A DNA stretch of 64,000 nt from JBCBSP01 sp964550935 (GTDB lineage: Bacteria; Pseudomonadota; Alphaproteobacteria; Caulobacterales; Maricaulaceae), in contig CAZKBB010000005.1 of the NCBI GenBank assembly GCA_964550935.1, forward strand, positions 3,832 to 67,831, given 5' to 3'. Both the position numbers and the translations under genes were made by a program. Positions 8,570-17,166 of the stretch are shown here, in pieces. Numbering within the stretch: the first letter of the stretch is position 1; each line of letters begins with the position of its first letter. The notes below the pieces were generated by a model. That model was not told the origin of the DNA. It searched no databases and saw nothing but the letters and a program-made list of their open reading frames with translations.

Positions 8570-9232
8570 ATGACCGACGCGCAACGCCCTCTCCTGCATG
8601 GCTATTTCCGCTCGGGCACCACGTACCGCGTGCGCATCGCACTGAACCTGAAGGGCGTCGACTACGACTATGTCCCGGTCAATCTGGTCGCGGGCGACCA
8701 GTCGAAGTCGGCCTTCCTGCAGCGCAATCCGCAAGGCCTCGTGCCCGCGTTGGAGACCGCGCACGGGGTGATGACCCAGAGCCCGGCCATCCTGGAATGG
8801 ATCGAGGAGACCTGGCCGGAACCGGCGCTGTTACCCGGCGACGCCGCGCAGCGCGCGCGCATCCGCGCCTTCGCCGCGGCGATCGGCTGCGACATCCATC
8901 CGATCCAGAACCTGCGCGTGCTCAAGCGGGTACGGTCCGAATACGGCGCGGATCAGGACGGCGCGATCGCCTGGGCGCGCCACTGGATCGAGACCGGCTT
9001 TCAGGCGCTGGAGATGTTGGCCGAGGCCGGCGCCGGGTCGAACGGCTTCTTGTTCGCCGATCATCCCACGATGGCGGAGGTCTATCTCGTCCCGCAGATG
9101 TATAATGCGCGCCGGTTCGGGGCGGACTTGTCCGCCACCCCGCGCCTGGTCGCAGCCGACAAGGCCGCGCGCGCCCTGCCCGCGTTCGCCGACGCCGACC
9201 CGTCGGTCCAGCCCGACGCGCCGACGGATTAG
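8570..9232 (+). CDS. maiA: Maleylacetoacetate isomerase (zeta-class GST)
   Basis: The 220-residue zeta-class glutathione transferase isomerises maleylacetoacetate to fumarylacetoacetate with glutathione as cofactor. The N-terminal thioredoxin-like domain shows YFRSGTTYRVRIALNLKG, where the Ser/Thr after the R is the glutathione-activating site, and NPQGLVPAL. The helical domain contains IGCDIHPIQNLRVL and FADHPTMAEVYLVPQ. It works two steps after the divergent hppD. Confidence 0.92.
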   Translation: MTDAQRPLLHGYFRSGTTYRVRIALNLKGVDYDYVPVNLVAGDQSKSAFLQRNPQGLVPALETAHGVMTQSPAILEWIEETWPEPALLPGDAAQRARIRAFAAAIGCDIHPIQNLRVLKRVRSEYGADQDGAIAWARHWIETGFQALEMLAEAGAGSNGFLFADHPTMAEVYLVPQMYNARRFGADLSATPRLVAADKAARALPAFADADPSVQPDAPTD

Positions 9233-9627
9233 CGCGCCAGCCAGTCCCCGCTTTCGATCAGGCGCGCCCCGTCCAGCCCCTTGCGCCAGAGATAGACCCA
9301 GGCGCACGCGCCCTCCGGGGTAAGCAGGTCGATCCGCACGCGCTCATAGCGCGAGCGCTCCGGGTCGCCGGGCCAGTAATCCTCCCAGGCGTCGAGCGTG
9401 GGGGTCACGCTTGCGTCGAGCACCTCGAACAGCTCGCCCGCGACCGCGCCTTCACCTTCGACGAGCCCTGGATAGGCGCCCAGATCGTAAAGCCGGCCCG
9501 GGAGGGTGCACGGGCCCAGCGCCTTGAACGCGCGCGCCAGGCCGAACTTGGCGAAACCCGTTTCGCCGGCGCGCAACAGCCCGTAGACCGCGATCGCGTC
9601 GCCGGTCTTGACCGGGCGATCAGTCAT
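9229..9627 (-). CDS. Gamma-glutamylcyclotransferase-like (AIG2/GGCT fold) protein
   Basis: The 132-residue protein has the YGLLRAG substrate-loop motif and the beta-barrel pattern of AIG2-type gamma-glutamylcyclotransferases (GRLYDLGAYPGLV, VAGELFEV, DAWEDY, YERVRI). The family releases 5-oxoproline from gamma-glutamyl compounds, though many bacterial members are uncharacterised. The ATG at 9627 lies inside the last codons of the upstream DUF418 gene (8-base overlap), so the two are probably translationally coupled. Its 3' end overlaps maiA by 4 bases. Confidence 0.7.
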   Translation of the reverse strand: MTDRPVKTGDAIAVYGLLRAGETGFAKFGLARAFKALGPCTLPGRLYDLGAYPGLVEGEGAVAGELFEVLDASVTPTLDAWEDYWPGDPERSRYERVRIDLLTPEGACAWVYLWRKGLDGARLIESGDWLAR

Positions 9628-10843
9628 GGGCGCGCTTGCGGATCGCCATGACCCGTCGGTAGGTGAGCGAGCGCCAGGCCCACTCAAACGGGCCATAGCG
9701 GAAGACGCTGAGCCAGAGCACCGAGATCACAAGCTGGGCGATCCAAACCACGATCACGAGCTGGACCTGCTGGACGCGCTCAAGCTCGCCGAACAGCCCC
9801 AGCCCGATCCCGCCGACCATCAGCACGGTCATCACCAGGGTCTGGGTGAGGTAGTTCGTAAACGCCATGCGTCCGGCCGCCGCGAACGGCGCGCGCGCCA
9901 GGCGCAACGCACCCGCCTTGCACGCCAGCATCACCGCGCAAGCGTAGCCGAACGCGACAGCCAGGCTGAACACGTAGTTCACGCCCGCATGCAGCCAGGT
10001 TTCGTCGAGCGGGAAGCCGGCTTCGAGCGCGTGCGATCCGGTCTGCCAGATCGGCGCCAGCCCGACGGCCAGACCCAGCACGGCGCCGATCGCGTAGGCG
10101 CGCGCGCTCCAGCCAAGGGTCAGGAAGCCCAGCTTGTAGAGCGCCATGCCAAGGAACATCACGCCGACGAGCCGGCCGGCGAACAGCGTCAGGCTCATAA
10201 GCTGGCCGAACAGCGCCATCAGCGCGTTCCGCGGGATCCGGTCCGCGAAGCCGCTCTGGTAGGCCGCGATCCACGCCTGCAGGTCCTCCGGCGTCGGCGC
10301 CATGCCCATGTCGGCGGGGGTGAAGTCGTCCGGCGCCAGCGCCGTGGAGGCGAACAGCCCTGTCATCAATAGCCCGCTCAGCACGATCCAGAACACCGCC
10401 CAGCCGATCAGCTTGGCCGGGCCCATGTGCCGGAAGCGCACCACGATCAGGCCCATGATCGCGTAGGGCACGAGCACGTCGCCGAACCAGAACACGTAGG
10501 CGTGGATCAGCCCGATCAGCAAAAGCCAGATCATGCGCCGCTCATGCAGCGCCACAGATGGGGTGCGCCCACGCTCCTGGCCGTTCATCAGAACAATCCC
10601 CGCGCCGAACAGCGCGGAGAAGATCGTGATGAACTTCAGCTCGAAGAAGACGTGGGAGACCAGCCAGGCGAGCCCGTTCGCACCTTCAAGCCCCATGTGA
10701 GCGGGCGGATACTGATACGCCAGCGGGTGCATGGCGAAGGCCTGCACATTCATCATCAAGATGCCCAGCACCGCCACGCCGCGAAGGACGTCGAGGCTTT
10801 CATAGCGCTGCTTCGCCGTCACCGGCCCCGCCGTTTCGCTCAT
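9620..10843 (-). CDS. DUF418/YeiB-type multispanning membrane protein
   Basis: The 407-residue integral membrane protein opens with RYESLDVLRGVAVLGILMMN, typical of the YeiB/DUF418 family. Roughly ten hydrophobic segments follow, and the DUF418 C-terminal domain is seen around GRMAFTNYLTQTLVMTVL and YGPFEWAWRSLTY. Function is unknown; the fold is related to membrane acyltransferases. The ATG at 10843 is chosen because family similarity starts just after it. It is transcribed together with the cyclotransferase-like gene. Confidence 0.8.
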   Translation of the reverse strand: MSETAGPVTAKQRYESLDVLRGVAVLGILMMNVQAFAMHPLAYQYPPAHMGLEGANGLAWLVSHVFFELKFITIFSALFGAGIVLMNGQERGRTPSVALHERRMIWLLLIGLIHAYVFWFGDVLVPYAIMGLIVVRFRHMGPAKLIGWAVFWIVLSGLLMTGLFASTALAPDDFTPADMGMAPTPEDLQAWIAAYQSGFADRIPRNALMALFGQLMSLTLFAGRLVGVMFLGMALYKLGFLTLGWSARAYAIGAVLGLAVGLAPIWQTGSHALEAGFPLDETWLHAGVNYVFSLAVAFGYACAVMLACKAGALRLARAPFAAAGRMAFTNYLTQTLVMTVLMVGGIGLGLFGELERVQQVQLVIVVWIAQLVISVLWLSVFRYGPFEWAWRSLTYRRVMAIRKRAHD

Positions 10844-11016
10844 CGCCGCACCGTCCTTCCTTCGGCGAGCGCATCGGTCGCGCTCGGTGAAGACGTCTTT
10901 ACCGTCCCGCGACCGGCGGCGCCAGATTACCAAGAATTCATCAGCGCGCGCCGCAACCGGTCTTGCCTGACCCCTATACGCGGGTTCATAAGCGTCGGCG
11001 AGCTAGGGAGGCCTCC

Positions 11017-11262
11017 ATGCTGAGCGTGATGCTCGACATCGCCCACATCATCCTGTCCGGCGTGCTTGCGCTGATCGGCGTCGATTACGACGCCGAGCCC
11101 AAGGAGGCCGAGGAGCCGGTGATGCAAATCTCCGCGCCGAGCCAGGACTACGCCTCGATCAGCCCGGCTTCGTGGACGCCGGACGGCGAGCTTGTCTGGC
11201 GCGTCGAGGATGGCGGCTGCGAGACCACCCCGCCCGCTCCCCCACCCGCGCCGACGCTTTAG
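11017..11262 (+). CDS. Small hypothetical membrane-anchored protein
   Basis: This 81-residue frame has a single hydrophobic helix at residues 1-20 (MLSVMLDIAHIILSGVLALI). An acidic linker and a Pro-rich C-terminus (PPAPPPAPTL) follow. A GGGAGG ribosome site lies a few bases upstream of the ATG, which supports translation. I do not recognise the family. It precedes the TipN-like gene by about 100 bases on the same strand. Confidence 0.55.
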   Translation: MLSVMLDIAHIILSGVLALIGVDYDAEPKEAEEPVMQISAPSQDYASISPASWTPDGELVWRVEDGGCETTPPAPPPAPTL

Positions 11263-11366
11263 ACCGCACGCGCAGGCGGTGATCCGGCGCGTGCGCGCCG
11301 GGGAAGCCTCGCGCGCCAAGCTCTGGCATAGTGCCCGGTCTCCAGGCGACGGAGTATCGAGGCGAC

Positions 11367-13529
11367 ATGGCCGCTGACACGCGATCCGACACCCAAAAGA
11401 CCGGAACAGACCCCGACGCCGGCGAGGACGCCCGCGCAGGCGAGGACGCTGCGCCGGAGGCGTTCTCTGAAAGCGCCGACGCCCTGCCCGCCACGACCGG
11501 GGGGCGCGCCCCCGCGACCGACGCCGCCTTTACGGCCGGAGCCGAGGCCGGCGTGCGCGGCTTCGATCGCAGTCCGACGCGCAAGGGCGAAGGCGATTCG
11601 ATCGGCTGGGCCGGCGCGGCCTTCGCAGTGTTGTGGGCCGGCGGCGCGGGCGCCTATCTCGCGGGCTATCTCCTGCCCGACATCGCCAATCTGTCCCCGG
11701 CCCAGCTCGGCGGCTTCGCGGTGTTCGCCGTCGCGCCGGCGCTTCTGTTTGCGCTGGCGGGCCTTCTTGGCCGCGAAGTGGTGCGGGCCGGCAAGCGCGC
11801 TGAACGGATGGAGCGCGCGCTGTGGCGGCTCTCCAGCCCGTCCGAGCGCGCCGAGGGCGAGGTCAGAACGCTCGCCGACGCCATCTCCGTGGAGGTCGAC
11901 CGGGTCAACGCCGCGATGGAGAGCGCGCTCGCGCGCCTGGCCGCGATGGAGGAGGTGATCACCCATCACGCGGACAGCCTTGAGGGGGTCTCCGGAACCG
12001 CGCGCGAGCGCACCGAGGCCGCCGCCAAGGCGCTGCGCGAGGAGCGCGGCAAGCTGTCGGAGATCTCCGACTCGCTCGACGACAAGGCCGCGCTCATCGC
12101 CGCGGCGATCCAGGACCAGTCCGGCATGGTCGCCGAAGCCGCGCGCCTGGCCGAAGCGAGCGCCCAGGACGGCGAGGCGAAGATCAAGTCCGGCGCCGAG
12201 CGCCTCTCTGCGGCGGGCAAGAGCGCGGAGGAGGCCGGCTCTCGCGTGGCCCTGTCTCTGGATGCGCGCTCCACCGAGCTGCGCGACTTCGCCGATACGC
12301 TGAAGAGCCGAACAGAAGGCCTGGAGGCGGCGTATCTGAAGCATCGCGACCGGCTGAGCGAGGCCGGCGAGGCGCTGCGCGGGGAGCAGGAAAAGATCGC
12401 CGCGGCGCTCGACTTCCACAAGGCCGAGCTGGAGCGCATGTCCTCCACCGCGCGCGACGGGGCGCTGTCGCTCAAAGGCGCGGCCGAGGAAAGCGGCCAG
12501 ACGCTCAAACAGGCCGTCGAGGACGCGATCGAACGCGCCTCAGAGATGAACCGCCAGCTTGCCGCGGAAGCGGACGCCACGATGCGCGAGCAGGACGCCG
12601 CGGTCGCCAAGCTGAAGGAGGCCGCCGAGGCCGCCAAGGTCTCCGCCGACGAGACCGCGCAGCGCTTCGACGCCCAGGCCGACGCGGCGCGCTCAGCGCT
12701 TGAACGCGTCAGCGAGACCGGCTTCGAGGCCGCGCGCCGCTCAGACGAGGCGTTCCAGCAGCGCCTGAAGGAGGCCGAGACGCTGACCGAGCGCGCCACC
12801 AAGGCCGCCGATGACGCCAGCGAGGCAGCGCGCACGCGCATGGAAGCTGCGGTCGAGGCCGCGCGCACCCAGGCCGAGGCGGTCGACGCCTCGCTCAACG
12901 CCCTGCGCGAGCAGCTGGAAAGCGCGCCGAACGAGGCGCGCGACACCGCCAGGCGTATCGAGACCGCGCTCGCCGACGGCCTGTCGGCGCTTAACAAGTC
13001 CGCCGAAGAAGCTACCGAGAACGCGCGCGAGGTCGACGCCCTGTTCCAGGCGCGCATCCGTCAGAACTACGAGCTGTTGTCCGACTTCATGCTGCGCCTT
13101 GGCGCGGTCGCGGGCGGGCGCAAGCCGATCGATATCGGCGCGGACGAACTGCCTGATCCGTTAAGCGCGCGCGCCACGGCTGAAGCGCGCGCCCGTCGCG
13201 AAGCGGACGCGGAGACGAAGACGCCGCTCGACGGCGCGCCAGAGGAAACCGTGAAGCCGCGCAAGGCGGACTGGACGCCGGCCAAGCCCGCCGCACCCGG
13301 CGCGGACGCCGATGCGCCTGATGACGGGCGCGGCGCGGCGCGCAGCGCTCCAAGCGACCGCGAGGCCCCTGCAGGCCGCCCGGCCGGCTGGCGCTGGAAG
13401 GACCTGCTCGCCAACATGGGCCCTGAGGGCGACGGCGAGCCCGGCGAGACCAGCCCGGACGCGACGCCCGCACGCAAGGCCGAGCCTGAGACGCGGCCGG
13501 AAACCCGCAAGGATAAAAAGCAGCGCTAG
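11367..13529 (+). CDS. TipN-like polar coiled-coil membrane protein
   Basis: The 720-residue protein has a disordered acidic N-terminus (1-75) and two membrane helices (about 81-103 and 113-135). A very long Ala/Glu/Lys/Arg-rich coiled coil follows (about 150-600), then a disordered tail ending in a basic cluster. That is the architecture of TipN, the Caulobacter new-pole landmark that helps orient division, chromosome segregation and flagellum placement. Coiled coils carry little family signal, so the call rests on architecture, length and the TipF-like gene elsewhere in the window. The ATG at 11367 is preferred over a GTG at 11331. Confidence 0.5.
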   Translation: MAADTRSDTQKTGTDPDAGEDARAGEDAAPEAFSESADALPATTGGRAPATDAAFTAGAEAGVRGFDRSPTRKGEGDSIGWAGAAFAVLWAGGAGAYLAGYLLPDIANLSPAQLGGFAVFAVAPALLFALAGLLGREVVRAGKRAERMERALWRLSSPSERAEGEVRTLADAISVEVDRVNAAMESALARLAAMEEVITHHADSLEGVSGTARERTEAAAKALREERGKLSEISDSLDDKAALIAAAIQDQSGMVAEAARLAEASAQDGEAKIKSGAERLSAAGKSAEEAGSRVALSLDARSTELRDFADTLKSRTEGLEAAYLKHRDRLSEAGEALRGEQEKIAAALDFHKAELERMSSTARDGALSLKGAAEESGQTLKQAVEDAIERASEMNRQLAAEADATMREQDAAVAKLKEAAEAAKVSADETAQRFDAQADAARSALERVSETGFEAARRSDEAFQQRLKEAETLTERATKAADDASEAARTRMEAAVEAARTQAEAVDASLNALREQLESAPNEARDTARRIETALADGLSALNKSAEEATENAREVDALFQARIRQNYELLSDFMLRLGAVAGGRKPIDIGADELPDPLSARATAEARARREADAETKTPLDGAPEETVKPRKADWTPAKPAAPGADADAPDDGRGAARSAPSDREAPAGRPAGWRWKDLLANMGPEGDGEPGETSPDATPARKAEPETRPETRKDKKQR

Positions 13530-14170
13530 CCGGACGGTTCCGCGTCCGGCGCGATCTCCTCGTCCGTCCAGCGCGCGAGCTCGCCTGAGACCTGGCGCGC
13601 AGCCTCGCCGAACGCGTCCACGATGGCGCTCTGGCGATTGCTGGGCGCCCGCGCGCTCGCGGTGAAGGTCCGCGCGCCGGCCAGGCGCCGGTGCTGGCTG
13701 TCGATCAGTCGCGCGCGCAGGGTGGCCTCCACGCGCGGGGCGGCGTTCTCGCCCTGGTCGTAGACCGCCTCGAAGCGGGTCAGCTCGGTGCGCAGGCGCC
13801 AGTCGTCGTCCACGCCGTCATCGGCGCGCACCGCGGCGAGCCCTGAGGTTTGCGCTCGGAACACTTCCAGCATCAGGTCGTGGACCATGTCCGGCGCGGG
13901 CGAGATCCATCCCGCCCCGCCCATGTAGGAGATCCGCCCATCGGCCATGCCGAGCGCGATGCGGTCGCTGGCGAGCCCGCGCGGGGCGAGCGGGCGCTCG
14001 ATGACGACGACCGGCGCGGCCTCCGCCGGGGCGGCCTGCGCGCTCGTCGCGGGCGGCTCCAGCCGGTAGATGCGCCGCGGTTCGCTTTCCGGCAGGATCG
14101 AGATGCACGCCGGCAGCATCAGCGCGACGAGCCCGGCCGCGGCGAGGCGCAAAATCGAAGCACGGGTCAT
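13526..14170 (-). CDS. ABC-transport auxiliary lipoprotein of an Mla/MCE system
   Basis: The 214-residue protein has a lipoprotein signal peptide with lipobox LPAC at about residue 22, and IYRLEPP just after it, as in PqiC/YmbA-type auxiliary lipoproteins. It is the last gene of the mlaE-mlaF-mlaD operon and overlaps mlaD by 4 bases (ATGA). The expected role is an outer-membrane or periplasmic partner of the MCE protein in lipid transport. Its 3' end overlaps the convergent TipN-like gene by 4 bases, and a CCGGACG/CGTCCGG hairpin lies at 13530-13549. Confidence 0.8.
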   Translation of the reverse strand: MTRASILRLAAAGLVALMLPACISILPESEPRRIYRLEPPATSAQAAPAEAAPVVVIERPLAPRGLASDRIALGMADGRISYMGGAGWISPAPDMVHDLMLEVFRAQTSGLAAVRADDGVDDDWRLRTELTRFEAVYDQGENAAPRVEATLRARLIDSQHRRLAGARTFTASARAPSNRQSAIVDAFGEAARQVSGELARWTDEEIAPDAEPSG

Positions 14171-15123
14171 TGGGGCACCTCCACGGTTTCTCCGCGCGGC
14201 TGGGACACGAAGCCGGCCGGGTCGTCCTCCACCTGCAACGCGATGCGCTCCAGCGCGGCGATCAGGTTTTCAAGATCGCTCGCCGCGGCGGTGAGCGCGT
14301 CGAGCCCGTCCTCGCTGAACGCCTCCACCTGCGGGCGGATCGAGACCAGCGCGTCATAGGTCTCGGTGGAGGCCTGGTTCACTGCGATCGAGGCGGCGGT
14401 GGTCTCCTCCACCATGGGCGCGACCTGCTCGACCAGGAAAGTCTCGGTCGTGGCGCCGAAGGATTCGATGGCGGCGGCCGCAGTGGAGATGTCGGCGGCG
14501 GCCTCGTCGAGCGACCGGATCGCGCCGCGCAGGTCATCGACCAGCGCCTCCTCGCCGGCCAGCGCGCCGGAAAGCGTCTCCAGATTCTCCATCGTGCCGG
14601 AGAACTGCTCCAGGTTGGGATCGCTCAACAGCCGGTTCAGCCGGCTCAGCACCTGGGCGGCCCCTTCCAGCACGGTCTCACCGCCGGCGAACAGCTCCTC
14701 AAGCTGGGCCTGGCGGGCGTAGATGCGCGGCGGCCGGTCGCCCAGGCGGCTTTCAAGCGGTTGAGCGCCCGGCGATCCGCCGGAGATCTGGATATAGCTG
14801 AGCCCGGTCAGGCCCTGGGGTTCGAGCTGGGCGAAGGAGTCCACCTTCACGGGGGTCGCCGCGTCGATGCGCACGCGCGCGATCACCTCGTTGGGGTTTT
14901 CCGGATTGAGCCCCAGATCGGTGACCTCGCCCACCTGGATGCCGTTGAAGCGCACCTCCGAGGAGGTGCGAAGGCCGCGCACCGGCCCCTCGAAGACCAC
15001 GTCGTATTCCTTGAACTCGCGGTCGAGCGAGATCTGACCGAGCCAAAGCGCGAAAAAGCCCCCGGCCGCGACCAGGAACACCACGAAAAACCCGACAAGA
15101 GCGTGATGGGCTTTGGTCTCCAT
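14167..15123 (-). CDS. MlaD-family (MCE domain) lipid-transport protein
   Basis: The 318-residue protein has an N-terminal membrane anchor (residues 8-28, ALVGFFVVFLVAAGGFFAL). A single MCE domain follows (about 38-120: FEGPVRGLRTSSEVRFNGI, VGEVTDLGL, GLTGLSYIQISGG), then a long helical C-terminal part. MCE proteins form hexameric periplasmic rings that pass phospholipids between membranes. It sits between mlaF (22 bases upstream) and the auxiliary lipoprotein gene. Confidence 0.88.
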   Translation of the reverse strand: METKAHHALVGFFVVFLVAAGGFFALWLGQISLDREFKEYDVVFEGPVRGLRTSSEVRFNGIQVGEVTDLGLNPENPNEVIARVRIDAATPVKVDSFAQLEPQGLTGLSYIQISGGSPGAQPLESRLGDRPPRIYARQAQLEELFAGGETVLEGAAQVLSRLNRLLSDPNLEQFSGTMENLETLSGALAGEEALVDDLRGAIRSLDEAAADISTAAAAIESFGATTETFLVEQVAPMVEETTAASIAVNQASTETYDALVSIRPQVEAFSEDGLDALTAAASDLENLIAALERIALQVEDDPAGFVSQPRGETVEVPQ

Positions 15124-15145
15124 GAAACCAGGCCTCCTTTACGGC

Positions 15146-15910
15146 TCAGCTCCTTAACACGGCCCGCCCGCGCGGACCGCCGAAATATTCCTGGATCCAG
15201 GGATGGTCGTTCGCGGCCACCTCCGCGAGCGGCGCCACGGCCACCACCTTCTTCTCCGCCAGCACTGCGACGCGGTCGCAGATCGCGTGCAGGCTGTCGA
15301 GATCGTGAGTGATCATCACCACCGTCAGCTCCAGCGTGTCGGAGAGCTCCTTGATCAGCGCGTCGAAATTCGCCGCCCCGATCGGGTCCAGCCCCGAGGT
15401 GGGCTCGTCCAGGAACAGGACTTCAGGATCAAGCGCGAGCGCGCGCGCCAGGCCGGCGCGCTTCTTCATGCCCCCTGAAAGCTCAGCTGGAAACTTCGCC
15501 GCGGCATCGGGACCGAGCCCGACCAGGCCGATCTTCATGTCCGCGATCTCCTCCATCAGCTTGACGGGCATCGAGATGTGCTCGCGCATGGGCGCCATGA
15601 CGTTCTCCTTCACCGTCAGAGAGGAGAACAGGGCCGAGCCCTGGAACAGGACGCCCCAGCCGCGCTCCAGCTGGTCGCGCTCTGCGCGCGGCATGCGCGA
15701 CATGGGCCGGCCTTCATAGAGGATCTCCCCGCCGTCTGAGCGTTTCAGACCGAGGATGGAGTTCATCAGCACCGACTTGCCGGTGCCCGAGCCGCCGACG
15801 ATGCCCAGGATCTCCCCGCGGCGCACCGCCAGGTCGAGATCCTGGTGCACGACATGGTCGCCGAAGCGCGTCTCGAGCCCGCGCACGTCGATGAGCGGGG
15901 TCTCGCTCAT
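15146..15910 (-). CDS. MlaF-family ABC transporter ATPase
   Basis: The 254-residue ATPase has Walker A GGSGTGKS, Q-loop VLFQGSALF, signature LSGGMKKR, Walker B VLFLDEPTSGLD and switch His in MITHDLDS. The AELSGGMKKRAGLARA block is typical of the MlaF/Ttg2A branch. It powers lipid transport through the MlaE permease; its ATG overlaps the permease stop (ATGA at 15907-15910). The frame runs open far upstream, but the start is fixed by similarity and the overlap. Confidence 0.92.
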   Translation of the reverse strand: MSETPLIDVRGLETRFGDHVVHQDLDLAVRRGEILGIVGGSGTGKSVLMNSILGLKRSDGGEILYEGRPMSRMPRAERDQLERGWGVLFQGSALFSSLTVKENVMAPMREHISMPVKLMEEIADMKIGLVGLGPDAAAKFPAELSGGMKKRAGLARALALDPEVLFLDEPTSGLDPIGAANFDALIKELSDTLELTVVMITHDLDSLHAICDRVAVLAEKKVVAVAPLAEVAANDHPWIQEYFGGPRGRAVLRS

Positions 15911-17061
15911 ACGCCGAGCTCCAGATACATCATGGCGAACAGCGCATCGATCACGATGACCGCGAAGATGGACTGCACGACCGAGGCGGTGGTGCGCCGG
16001 CCGAGACTCTCCACGTCGCCGCCCACCTCCATGCCCTGGCGGCAGCCGATGATCGCGATCACCGCGCCGAACACGGGCGCCTTGGACAGCCCGACCCAGA
16101 AGTGGCTCCAGTCCAGCGTCTGCTGCAGGCGCGCGATGAAGAAGCCCGGCGCGATGTCGAGCGTGGACCAGGCCACCAGCATGCCGCCGAATATGCCCGC
16201 CAGCATGGCCGCGAAGGTCAAGAGCGGCGCCATCACGACGCAGGCGATGACACGGGGAATCACCAGCGCCTCGTAGGGATCGAGACCGATCACCTTCATG
16301 GCGTCGATCTCCTGCTGCATCTTCATCGAGCCGATCGCGGCGGTGAAGGCTGAGTCCGAGCGCCCCGCCAGCATGATCGCGGTGATCAGCACCCCGAACT
16401 CGCGCAGGATCGAAATGCCCACGAGCTCTACGGTGAAGACCGCCGCGCCGAACGTCTCCAGAAGGTTCGCGCCCATATAGGCGACGACCGCGCCGATGAA
16501 GAAGGCGAGCACGGCGATGATCGGCAGCGCATTCACCCCCGCCGTCTCCATCACATAGACCGTCGAGGTCAAGCGCAGCCGGCGCGGGTCGCCGAGCGTG
16601 CGCCAGGCGGTCGCGCAGGTGCGCCCGAAGAAGGCGATCGTGTCGTAGGCCTCTTCCAGCGCCGCGAGGGTGCCCTCGCCGACCCGCTCGATCGCGGTCA
16701 TGAAGCCGGCCTCGTCCTCGTCCTCCACCGGGCAGGGCTCGGTGCGCTCGCGGACCTCGCGGATCAGGCGCTTGGCCGTGTCGTGCTCGCCGGTGAAGTG
16801 GAACTCGGCGTCGGGCTGAGCGCAGTTCGCCAGGGGCCGTCCGAGCAGATAGGCGCCGGCGGTGTCGATGCGCCCCAGCCGGGCCAGATCGATCACCACG
16901 TCGCCGGGCTTGGTGGCGGCCTCGACCTTGGCGATCGCGCCTTCGAACTCGCCGATCGTGTCGATCACCCAGTCGCCGGACGGCTCCAGCACGCACTTTC
17001 CCTCGGTCTCGCGCACGGCGAGGCCGGCCTTGGGGGTCCGGGTGCGGGTCGCTTCGGCCAT
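15907..17061 (-). CDS. MlaE-family permease with N-terminal STAS domain
   Basis: The 384-residue protein fuses a STAS-like domain (about residues 15-110: VIDLARLGRIDTAGAYLLGR) to an MlaE permease domain (about 150-384). The permease shows NALPIIAVLAFFIGAVVAYM, LAGRSDSAFTAAIGSMK and the EIDAMKVIGLDPYEALVIP coupling helix. The Mla complex moves phospholipids to or from the outer membrane; in gamma-proteobacteria the STAS component (MlaB) is a separate protein. First gene of a four-gene operon. Confidence 0.9.
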   Translation of the reverse strand: MAEATRTRTPKAGLAVRETEGKCVLEPSGDWVIDTIGEFEGAIAKVEAATKPGDVVIDLARLGRIDTAGAYLLGRPLANCAQPDAEFHFTGEHDTAKRLIREVRERTEPCPVEDEDEAGFMTAIERVGEGTLAALEEAYDTIAFFGRTCATAWRTLGDPRRLRLTSTVYVMETAGVNALPIIAVLAFFIGAVVAYMGANLLETFGAAVFTVELVGISILREFGVLITAIMLAGRSDSAFTAAIGSMKMQQEIDAMKVIGLDPYEALVIPRVIACVVMAPLLTFAAMLAGIFGGMLVAWSTLDIAPGFFIARLQQTLDWSHFWVGLSKAPVFGAVIAIIGCRQGMEVGGDVESLGRRTTASVVQSIFAVIVIDALFAMMYLELGV

Positions 17062-17166
17062 CAGGCCTCCAGACGGCGATGCTCGACGGCCGTTATCCCG
17101 CGCTTCGCCGCCGCGAAGAAGCGCCCTGGCCGTTTCAAACCCATTATCACCTTGAACGTGGCGTTC

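Noticed and set aside
11966..13057. 363-codon Ser/Ala-rich minus-strand frame
   Set aside because: Antisense to the coiled-coil region of the TipN-like gene; an artefact of repetitive codon use.
15911..16996. Long N-terminal extension of the MlaF frame
   Set aside because: The upstream part is Arg/Gly-rich and overlaps the MlaE gene in another frame; the ATGA overlap at 15910 fixes the start.
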